Shown: positions 1 to 5,007 of the stretch, piece by piece
Position numbering within the stretch: the stretch's first letter is position 1
Layout: the number at the start of each line of letters is the position of its first letter
Origin: Actinomycetes bacterium
Lineage (GTDB): Bacteria; Actinomycetota; Acidimicrobiia; Acidimicrobiales; Microtrichaceae
Length of the DNA stretch: 5,136 nt
Assembly: GCA_023392475.1 (NCBI GenBank)
Contig: JAEVZA010000420.1
Coordinates: 1 to 5,136, forward strand
Reading direction: 5' to 3'
The notes under the pieces: generated by a model
Database searches by the model: none
What the model was told of the DNA's origin: nothing
The model's input: the letters and a program-made list of their open reading frames with translations, nothing else
Program-made: the position numbers and the translations under genes

Positions 1-3
1 GGC

Positions 4-420
4 GTGACCGCTGCGGTGGCGACGGCGGCACGGTCGGATGCCTCCGCGGGTCCGGACGTCGCGGTGGCTGCCGTCGTCGTCGGCGTGGCGCTCCCGATCG
101 GCGCGGCGTTCGGCGTGCTCGTCGGCGTGCTGGCGGGCGCCGTGTGCGCCGCGCTCTCCGCCCTCGTCGAGGACGGGTCCGGCGCGGCCCCCGTCCGCAC
201 CTACGCGCTCACCGCGTCGGCCGTCTGCTCCGGGCTCGCGCTGCTCGGGTTCGTCGCGCTCCTCGTCGCGACCGCCCTGCCCGGGTCGCCGGCGTGGCCC
301 CAAGCGGTGGACCCGGTCGCCCTGCTGGCGGTGGTCGGCGTGGTCGCGGCGGCCTCCGCCCCGATCGGCGCGGTGGTCGGCCGGTCGGTCCACCAGGCCG
401 CGGGCGCCGCCGCGGCGTGA
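4..420 (+). CDS. small Ala/Val-rich integral membrane protein, unknown function, possibly 5'-truncated by the window
   Basis: The reading frame encodes about 138 residues if it starts at the GTG at base 4. The frame is open to the window edge, so the true start may lie upstream and any ribosome binding site is out of view. Three strongly hydrophobic stretches, at about residues 19-55, 68-92 and 102-126, are rich in Ala, Val, Leu and Gly. They are separated by short acidic or polar loops, which indicates a membrane protein with three or possibly four helices. I recognise no catalytic or binding motif and no family. Third codon positions are mostly G or C, as in the neighbouring genes, which supports real coding over the overlapping frames. 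It ends 83 nt before mca on the same strand. Because mca appears to have its own promoter, the two need not share a transcript. The function is unknown. Confidence 0.65.
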   Translation: MTAAVATAARSDASAGPDVAVAAVVVGVALPIGAAFGVLVGVLAGAVCAALSALVEDGSGAAPVRTYALTASAVCSGLALLGFVALLVATALPGSPAWPQAVDPVALLAVVGVVAAASAPIGAVVGRSVHQAAGAAAA

Positions 421-467
421 GTCCTCCCCGCCGCGCGGAACGGTGATCCGGCGGCGCCGTCGCGGCA

Positions 468-503
468 GGTCGGGCGGCGCGCGCTGCCGGTAGCGTGGGT
501 CCG
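468..503 (+). promoter_or_regulatory. probable leaderless promoter of mca
   Basis: A TAGCGT hexamer at 491-496 matches the actinobacterial -10 pattern TAnnnT. Seven bases follow and then the GTG at 504, so transcription would begin at or next to the start codon. A possible -35 element, GGTCGG, lies at 468-473 with a 17-nt spacer. It is a poor match to TTGACA but resembles the GGTCGC at the same distance before the thiolase -10 box. No purine-rich Shine-Dalgarno sequence precedes the GTG. A weak 6-bp inverted repeat (CGGCAG at 463-468, CTGCCG at 484-489) brackets the spacer and may be chance in such GC-rich DNA. Confidence 0.55.
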
Positions 504-1376
504 GTGAGCGACCCCCTCCGACTGCTGACCGTGCACGCCCACCCCGACGACGAGTCCTCCAAGGGCGCGCCGACCGTGGCCAAGTACCGGGCCGAGGGCA
601 TCGGCGCCACGCTCGTCTGCTGCACCGGCGGCGAGGCCGGCGACATCCTGAACCCGGCCATGGACCGCCCCGAGGTGCGGGAGCGGCTGGCCGAGGTGCG
701 GCGAGAGGAGCTCGACGCCGCGGTGGCGATCATCGGCTACGACCGCGTCGACCTGCTCGGGTACCACGACTCCGGCATGCCGGAGACGCCGGAGAACGAG
801 CGGCCCGACAACTTCTGGAACGCGCCGCTCGACGAAGCCGTCGGCAAGCTCGTGGCGATCATCCGCCGTGACCGCCCGCAGGTGCTCGTGACCTACAGCG
901 ACGACCAGCGCAACTACGCGCACCCCGACCACCTCAAGGTCCACGACATCACGCTCCCGGCGTTCGACCGGGCCGGCGACCCGGACTGGTACCCCGAGGC
1001 CGGGGAGCCCTGGCAGCCGCTGAAGGTGTACTACACGGCCTGGTCGCGGGATCGCATGCTCGCCCTGCACGACAAGTTCCTCGAGCTCGGACTCGAGTCG
1101 CCGTTCGACGACGAGTGGCTCGAGCGGGTCAACAACTCGGCGCAGGACGACCGCTTCACCACCCAGGTCGACATCACCGACTTCTACGAGGTGCGGGAGA
1201 AGGCGCTGCTCGCCCACGCCACCCAGGTCGACCCGACGTCGCCGTTCTGGTTCGGGCTGCCCACGGACGTGACGCGGGACCTGCACCCCTACGACGACTA
1301 CATCCTCGCCCGGTCGCTGGTGGACACCGACCTGCCCGAGACCGACCTCTTCGCCGGCGTCCCGGGTCGGTCGTGA
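504..1376 (+). CDS. mca: mycothiol S-conjugate amidase Mca (LmbE-like zinc amidase)
   Basis: Mca is a cytoplasmic zinc hydrolase that cuts the amide bond of mycothiol S-conjugates, giving GlcN-inositol and a mercapturic acid that is exported. It detoxifies electrophiles and antibiotics. The 290-residue product matches the usual length of about 290. It opens with the LmbE/PIG-L signature HAHPDDESSKG: His13 and Asp16 should bind zinc and Asp15 should act as the base. A second motif, AHPDH, supplies His140 as the likely acid and His143 as the third zinc ligand. The Lys after the first motif, the block TGGEAGDILNPAMDRPEV (residues 41-58) and DSGMPE favour Mca over the related deacetylase MshB. 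An in-frame GTG at 495 would add three residues. I prefer 504 because of the -10 box spacing and because it gives the family's usual His13/Asp16 numbering. Its last 4 nt overlap the next gene. Confidence 0.9.
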   Translation: MSDPLRLLTVHAHPDDESSKGAPTVAKYRAEGIGATLVCCTGGEAGDILNPAMDRPEVRERLAEVRREELDAAVAIIGYDRVDLLGYHDSGMPETPENERPDNFWNAPLDEAVGKLVAIIRRDRPQVLVTYSDDQRNYAHPDHLKVHDITLPAFDRAGDPDWYPEAGEPWQPLKVYYTAWSRDRMLALHDKFLELGLESPFDDEWLERVNNSAQDDRFTTQVDITDFYEVREKALLAHATQVDPTSPFWFGLPTDVTRDLHPYDDYILARSLVDTDLPETDLFAGVPGRS

Positions 1377-2206
1377 GCGCCCTCGCGGAGCGCCTGGGCC
1401 ACGGCCCCGACGCCCGGCTCCTCATCGTCAACTGCGACGACCTCGGGATGTGCCACAGCTCGAACGAGGGCGTGTACGACTCGCTCCGGACCGGGGTCGC
1501 CACCTCGGCGACGCTGATGGTGCCCTGCCCGTGGGGCCGCGAGGCCGCCGCCCGCTACCGGGGCGAGGACGTCGGCGTGCACCTCACGCTGACGGCCGAG
1601 TGGGAGCTGTACCGCTGGGGCCCGATCACGCAGTCGCCCTCGCTGCTCGGCGGCGACGGCGGGTTCCCGCGGACCATCGAGGACGTGTGGGACCACGCGG
1701 ACCTCGACGAGGCGCGCCGGGAGCTGCGGGCCCAGGTCGAGCGGGCCATCCTCTGGGGCTTCGACGTGACGCACCTCGACTCCCACATGGGCACCGTGCA
1801 GCTCCGCCCGGAGTTCTTCGACATCTACCTCGAGCTGGCCGTGGAGTTCGGCCTGCCGATCCGGTTGTCGGGTCGGGCCACGCAGGAGCTCGTCGGGTTC
1901 CCGTTCCGGGACCTGGCCGACGAGGAGGGCGTCGTCGCGCCCGACCACTTCGTCTACTACTCCGGCGTCGGCGCCCGACGGGCCTTCGAGCGCACGCTGC
2001 ACGACCTCCGCCCCGGCGTGACCGAGATCTACGCGCACCCGGCGACCGACCACTCCGAGCTGCGGTCGCTCGCCCCCGACTGGGCGAACCGGGTGGACGA
2101 CCACCACCTGCTCACCCGCGACTCCGAGCTGCGGGCGATGATCGAGCGGTCGGGGGTCCGGCTGATCGGCTGGCGCGAGCTCCGAGACCTCCAGCGCGCC
2201 GGCTGA
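1373..2206 (+). CDS. ChbG/HpnK (YdjC-like) family carbohydrate deacetylase
   Basis: The 277-residue protein belongs to the YdjC/ChbG/HpnK family of metal-dependent deacetylases, which remove N-acetyl groups from amino-sugar substrates such as chitooligosaccharides or hopanoid-linked GlcNAc. The N-terminal strand LLIVNCDDLGM (residues 16-26) carries the paired aspartates Asp22-Asp23, with Asp23 a likely metal ligand. VGVHLTLT (67-74) supplies His70 and THLDSHMG (133-140) supplies His134 and His138. YAHPATDHSEL (220-230) adds a late conserved His222. It starts at the GTG at 1373 inside the final codons of mca, a GTGA overlap that implies translational coupling. The preceding in-frame codon is GTC, so no closer upstream start competes. 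The usual NADDFG motif reads NCDDLG here. No signal peptide is visible, so the protein is probably cytoplasmic. The substrate cannot be deduced from sequence; coupling to mca suggests a small amino-sugar such as a mycothiol-derived one, which is only inference. Confidence 0.85.
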   Translation: MSALAERLGHGPDARLLIVNCDDLGMCHSSNEGVYDSLRTGVATSATLMVPCPWGREAAARYRGEDVGVHLTLTAEWELYRWGPITQSPSLLGGDGGFPRTIEDVWDHADLDEARRELRAQVERAILWGFDVTHLDSHMGTVQLRPEFFDIYLELAVEFGLPIRLSGRATQELVGFPFRDLADEEGVVAPDHFVYYSGVGARRAFERTLHDLRPGVTEIYAHPATDHSELRSLAPDWANRVDDHHLLTRDSELRAMIERSGVRLIGWRELRDLQRAG

Positions 2207-2239
2207 CGCACGCGTCCTCCCGGCGGCGGCGCCGACGCC

Positions 2240-3109
2240 TCAGTCGCGCTTCCAGGGGGTCTCGCCGATCTCGAACGCCCGCATCGAGGCCGACTGGCTC
2301 GCCGTGGCGAGCAGGTGGCCCCGCTCGTCCCAGATGTGCGCGGCGCCGTGCCCGTAGCCGCCGGCGGCGAGGTGGGGGCGGAGGTCGATCAGCACCCACT
2401 CGGTCGGCTCCGCGAACGACCCGAGCCGGATCGTGTTGTCCAGGCTCACGCCACCGCCCACCACCCGCAGACCAGCGGCGACCGACAGCGGCACCATGTC
2501 CGCGAAGAACGCGACCGTCGACCGCGTGACCGGGACGCCGTCGCGGCGACGGACCCACATGCAGATCCGTCCGGGACCGGGGTCGGGGTGCTGCGACACC
2601 TCGGGCTCGCGGTACTCGACGACCGTGCTGAACCCGGTGTGCGGCGGCAGCATCGACGGCTTCAGCTCGACCCCGGCGTTGCGCAGCATCACGCCGAACG
2701 GACCGCCGCGCGGGGTCGACTCCTCGGGCGGCGACACGACCGGCGCGTTCTCGAACGAGCCGGTCAGGCCCTCGGGCCGCAGGTGCCCGACCGCGCCGAG
2801 CGAGGCGAACATCACGACCCCCGCCCCGTCCGTGCCCGTGACGCGGACCTGGCTCGTCCGGCGCCCGGAGGCGAGCACCTCCGCGAGCACCGAGACCTCG
2901 GCGTCGGCCGGCGCGGTCGCCACGAACTGCGTCGTCATCCAGACCGCCGAGCCCTCGGAGACGAGCTCCGACGCCGCGATCGACACCGCGATCGCCGTTC
3001 CGCCGTAGAGCTGCCCGTCGAGGCGAGCCAGGTGGTCCTGCACCACGAACCCGTAGCGCCCGGGCTCGTCCGTGGCGTGCAGTCCGAGGAACTCGACGTC
3101 GGAGGACAT
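2240..3109 (-). CDS. TesB-like double-hotdog acyl-CoA thioesterase
   Basis: This 289-residue protein probably hydrolyses acyl-CoA to fatty acid and CoA in the cytoplasm. The length fits two fused hotdog domains. The first covers about residues 1-120, with FLGL near the start, GQLYGGTA (32-39) at the hotdog helix and a TTQFVATAPADAEV strand. The second covers about residues 160-289 and ends in AHIWDERGHLLATASQSASM (257-276), the closing strand typical of TesB-like enzymes. Asp224 in SLDNT and Gln272 correspond by eye to two members of the E. coli TesB triad (Asp204, Gln278); the Thr position seems not to be conserved. I chose the ATG at 3109 because family members begin shortly before FLGL and a -10 box lies 6 nt upstream. 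An in-frame GTG at 3142 preceded by GGAGG would add 11 residues. It lies 57 nt after the nuclease stop and converges with the deacetylase gene. Confidence 0.8.
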   Translation of the reverse strand: MSSDVEFLGLHATDEPGRYGFVVQDHLARLDGQLYGGTAIAVSIAASELVSEGSAVWMTTQFVATAPADAEVSVLAEVLASGRRTSQVRVTGTDGAGVVMFASLGAVGHLRPEGLTGSFENAPVVSPPEESTPRGGPFGVMLRNAGVELKPSMLPPHTGFSTVVEYREPEVSQHPDPGPGRICMWVRRRDGVPVTRSTVAFFADMVPLSVAAGLRVVGGGVSLDNTIRLGSFAEPTEWVLIDLRPHLAAGGYGHGAAHIWDERGHLLATASQSASMRAFEIGETPWKRD

Positions 3110-3121
3110 CGGGGCACCGTA
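3110..3121 (-). promoter_or_regulatory. probable leaderless -10 promoter of the thioesterase gene
   Basis: On the minus strand TACGGT occupies 3121 to 3116, followed by six bases (GCCCCG) and then the ATG at 3109. This is the TAnnnT-to-start spacing expected of a leaderless actinobacterial transcript. No convincing -35 element is visible; GGGTGC lies at 17-nt spacing. The box overlaps one arm of a 10-bp inverted repeat. If active, it would let the thioesterase be transcribed independently of the thiolase and nuclease genes upstream. Confidence 0.45.
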
Positions 3122-3139
3122 GCGACCGGCGGCCGATCG

Positions 3140-3150
3140 CACCCACCTCC
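3140..3150 (-). promoter_or_regulatory. possible ribosome binding site and alternative GTG start for the thioesterase
   Basis: Reading the minus strand, GGAGG at 3150 to 3146 is followed after only three bases by the in-frame GTG at 3142-3140. This would extend the thioesterase by 11 residues (start MRSAAG). The spacing is shorter than usual for a Shine-Dalgarno site, so I did not use it as the main start. It could serve transcripts that read through from the nuclease gene. Confidence 0.3.
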
Positions 3151-3166
3151 GGTGCCCCGGCAGGCG

Positions 3167-3757
3167 CTACGACGACGGGACGGGGAGATCCTTCGCGCAC
3201 GCCGACCACAGGCCCCGACCGGCGGCCCGCGCCTCGGCGACCGCCGACCGGAAGTCGTCCACGTGGGCGACGTTCGGGGGGTACGTGAGCAACCCGGCGT
3301 ACCCGTCCCGCGCGAGCGCCAGGTTCACGAACGACCCGTCGGCGCCGTACACGTAGGCGAGCAGGCGGCCGTACCGGTCCCGCTCCTCGACGTCGAGCAC
3401 GAGCCGCACCCGCGTGCCCACGGGCAGCAGCTCCTTCGTGTGCGCGGAGGCCTCCTCGCCGAAGCACTCCACCGGCGAGTTCGGCTTCACGCTCTCCGGC
3501 GTGTCGATCCCGATGAAGCGCACGCGCTCCTCGTTCCCGCCGACGTCGGCCACCAGCGTGTCGCCGTCGACCACGCGGACGACCGTCGCGTTCGTGCCGT
3601 CGCCGTCGGCCGGGTCGGGGGCGCCCCCGGCGTCCCGCCCGCACCCGGCGAGGCACGCCACGAGCGCGACCGCGAGGACGAGGCCCGGCGCGCGCCGCCG
3701 GGTGGTCGGGATCCGGCCGGGGGACGAGGCGCTGCGCTCGCCCGCCGGCCGGCCCAC
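3167..3757 (-). CDS. secreted lipoprotein nuclease, staphylococcal nuclease (thermonuclease) family
   Basis: This 196-residue protein is predicted to be an exported, membrane-anchored, calcium-dependent nuclease cutting DNA or RNA outside the cell. Residues 1-25 form an arginine-containing n-region, about 26-35 are hydrophobic, and LAGC (36-39) is a lipobox with Cys39 as the lipidated residue. A flexible Gly/Asp/Ala linker (40-57) leads to the SNase domain (about 58-187). VVDGDTL holds Asp66; RFIGIDTPES holds Arg80, Asp85, Thr86 and Glu88; YGRLLAYVY holds Arg131. These correspond to SNase Asp21, Arg35, Asp40, Thr41, Glu43 and Arg87, so the catalytic set is intact. Cys98 (ECFGEEAS) and Cys187 may form a disulfide. 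The GTG start lies one base after the thiolase stop (TGA-C-GTG), implying coupled translation. No other in-frame start before the hydrophobic segment is evident. The long n-region leaves the start slightly uncertain. Confidence 0.87.
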   Translation of the reverse strand: MGRPAGERSASSPGRIPTTRRRAPGLVLAVALVACLAGCGRDAGGAPDPADGDGTNATVVRVVDGDTLVADVGGNEERVRFIGIDTPESVKPNSPVECFGEEASAHTKELLPVGTRVRLVLDVEERDRYGRLLAYVYGADGSFVNLALARDGYAGLLTYPPNVAHVDDFRSAVAEARAAGRGLWSACAKDLPVPSS

Positions 3758-3758
3758 G

Positions 3759-4949
3759 TCAGATCCGCTCGATGATCGTGCCCGTGCCGAGGCCGCCGCC
3801 GCAGCACATGGAGACGAGCGCGGCCTCGCCGTCGGTCCGCTCGAGCTCGTAGAGGGCCTTGGTCATGAGGAAGGCGCCGGTGGCGCCCAGCGGGTGGCCG
3901 AGGGCGATCGCTCCGCCGTTCGGGTTCGTGCGGTCCAGGTCGGCGCCGACCTCACGTGCCCACGCGAGGACGACCGACGCGAAGGCCTCGTTGACCTCGA
4001 AGACGTCGAAGTCGGAGATCGTGCGGCCCGTGCGCTCGAGCAGCCGCTTCGTGGCGTCCATCGGGCCGGTGAGCATGAGCACGGGGTCCACGCCGACGAG
4101 GCAGGTGTCCACGATCCGTGCCCGCGGCGTGAGCCCGAGCTCGCCGGCCTTCGCCGCGGTCATCATGAGGACGGCCGCGGCGCCGTCCGAGATCTGCGAC
4201 GACGAGCCGGCGGTGTGGACGCCGTCCTCCCGGGCGACCGGCTTGAGCGTGGCGAGCTTCTCCAGCGTCGTCTCGCGCAGCCCCTCGTCCCGGTCGACCA
4301 CGTGGGTGGCGTCGGTCGGCTTGCCGTCCTCGCCGAGGTCGGGCGCGGTGACCGGGACGTACTGGCCGGCGAACCGGTCCTCCTCCCACGCCTGCGCGGC
4401 GAGCTGCTGGCTGCGGAGCCCGAACTCGTCGCAGTCGGCGCGCGTGACGCCCCACTTCTCGGCGATGCGCTCCGCGCCCTCGAACTGCGACGTGAACTCG
4501 TAGCGGCCGAAGTAGCCGCGGGGGATCGGCACGCCGAGGCCGAGCTGCTTGTTCGAGTTGGAGCCGATCGGGATGCGGCTCATCGACTCGGTGCCGCAGG
4601 CGATGGCGACGTCGACCACCCCCGAGCCGACGAGCGACGTGGCGAGGTTGGTGGCCTGCTGGGAGGAGCCGCACTGCGTGTCCACCGTGGTGGCGGCGGT
4701 CTCGAGCGGGAGACCGGCCGAGAGCCACGCGGTGCGGGCGATGTTGAAGGACTGCTCGCCGACCTGGCTGACGCAGCCGCCGACGACCTGGTCGACCTCG
4801 AGGGGATCGATGCCCGTGCGCGAGACCAACTCGGCCTGGACGATGGACAGGAGCTCGGCCGGGTGCACGCTCGACAGGCCGCCCTTGCGGCGGCCGATCG
4901 GGGTGCGGACGGCGTCGACGATCACGACATCGGAGGGTGCAGCTTCCAT
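3759..4949 (-). CDS. thiolase (acetyl-CoA C-acyltransferase), steroid/FadA5-like
   Basis: This 396-residue cytoplasmic enzyme is a thiolase that cleaves 3-ketoacyl-CoA with CoA, releasing acetyl- or propionyl-CoA. Degradative use is more likely than biosynthetic, by resemblance. All catalytic blocks are present: the nucleophile Cys93 in VDTQCGSSQQA, NEAF at 320-323, His352 in GGAIALGHPLGATG, and Cys382 in SMCCGGGLGTG. From memory, VVGGCVSQVGEQSFNIARTA (55-74), SQFEGAERIAEKWG (154-167), GLRETT and HTAGSSSQISDGAAA (245-259) closely resemble mycobacterial FadA5, the thiolase of cholesterol side-chain degradation, and the length is similar (FadA5 is about 391). I cannot run an alignment, so other thiolase subfamilies, such as general FadA, remain possible. 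The ATG at 4949 has a -10 box six bases upstream and no Shine-Dalgarno sequence. The stop is one base before the nuclease start, so the two are probably cotranscribed. Confidence 0.9.
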   Translation of the reverse strand: MEAAPSDVVIVDAVRTPIGRRKGGLSSVHPAELLSIVQAELVSRTGIDPLEVDQVVGGCVSQVGEQSFNIARTAWLSAGLPLETAATTVDTQCGSSQQATNLATSLVGSGVVDVAIACGTESMSRIPIGSNSNKQLGLGVPIPRGYFGRYEFTSQFEGAERIAEKWGVTRADCDEFGLRSQQLAAQAWEEDRFAGQYVPVTAPDLGEDGKPTDATHVVDRDEGLRETTLEKLATLKPVAREDGVHTAGSSSQISDGAAAVLMMTAAKAGELGLTPRARIVDTCLVGVDPVLMLTGPMDATKRLLERTGRTISDFDVFEVNEAFASVVLAWAREVGADLDRTNPNGGAIALGHPLGATGAFLMTKALYELERTDGEAALVSMCCGGGLGTGTIIERI

Positions 4950-4984
4950 GGGCGCATCCTACGGTCCGCTCCCGCCGGGCGACC
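4950..4984 (-). promoter_or_regulatory. probable leaderless promoter of the thiolase-nuclease operon
   Basis: On the minus strand TAGGAT at 4961 to 4956 is a good actinobacterial -10 box. Six bases later comes the thiolase ATG at 4949, so the transcript would start on the A of the start codon. GGTCGC at 4984 to 4979 sits 17 nt upstream as a possible -35 element, similar to GGTCGG before mca. The -35/-10 region coincides with a large dyad (4962-4997), which could hold a regulator. Confidence 0.6.
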
Positions 4985-4997
4985 CGGCCGCGGACCG
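4962..4997. repeat. two-tier inverted repeat over the thiolase promoter
   Basis: The outer arms CGGTCCGC (4962-4969) and GCGGACCG (4990-4997) are perfect reverse complements. Inside them GCCGGG (4974-4979) and CCCGGC (4983-4988) form a second stem around a CGA loop. The outer arm directly abuts the -10 box, and the dyad centre falls on the presumed -35 element. It may be an operator for a dimeric regulator or, as RNA, a terminator hairpin for the gene ending at 5008. It lacks a U-tract. Confidence 0.5.
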
Positions 4998-5007
4998 CTG
5001 CGTGGGC

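Larger units (their letters stand above)
3110..3159. repeat. perfect 10-bp inverted repeat between nuclease and thioesterase genes
   Basis: On the plus strand CGGGGCACCG at 3110-3119 is the exact reverse complement of CGGTGCCCCG at 3150-3159, with 30 nt between the arms. In minus-strand RNA the second arm runs straight into the thioesterase ATG and covers part of its -10 box. The repeat could be an operator for a dimeric regulator, a hairpin ending or attenuating the nuclease transcript, or both. No U-tract follows, so it is not a standard intrinsic terminator. Confidence 0.6.

Noticed and set aside
428..454. Possible terminator hairpin after the first gene (CCGCCG at 428-433 with CGGCGG at 449-454)
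   Set aside because: Only six pairs with a 15-nt loop and no T-tract. Such matches are expected by chance in this composition.
463..489. Inverted repeat CGGCAG/CTGCCG in the mca promoter as an operator
   Set aside because: A 6-bp repeat with a 15-nt gap is near chance level in GC-rich DNA, so I mention it only within the promoter entry.
201..1286. Minus-strand open frame of 361 codons opposite mca
   Set aside because: It lies antisense to mca, which has an intact zinc site. Its product is a low-complexity Arg/Val/Gly sequence without motifs.
1450..2529. Plus-strand open frame of 359 codons overlapping the deacetylase
   Set aside because: It shares sequence with the deacetylase in a different phase, is dominated by Arg/Pro/Gly, and runs through the convergent gap into an antisense region.
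2112..3656. Long minus-strand open frame of 514 codons
   Set aside because: It overlaps both the nuclease and the thioesterase in another frame and is extremely Arg/Gly-rich with no domain. Both overlapped genes have clear family motifs, so this is a GC-driven shadow.
3692..3699. Twin-arginine (Tat) export signal in the nuclease (RRR at residues 20-22)
   Set aside because: The residues following the arginines (A-P-G) do not fit the S-R-R-x-F-L-K consensus. A normal Sec lipoprotein signal explains the sequence.
2315..3775. Plus-strand open frame of 486 codons antisense to thioesterase and nuclease
   Set aside because: Its composition (Arg/His/Val/Asp-rich) is typical of the complement of high-GC genes. 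No start signal or recognisable fold is present.
3859..4503. Plus-strand Ser/Arg-rich open frame of 214 codons antisense to the thiolase
   Set aside because: The thiolase on the other strand has every catalytic block; this frame is its complement with no domain or start signal.
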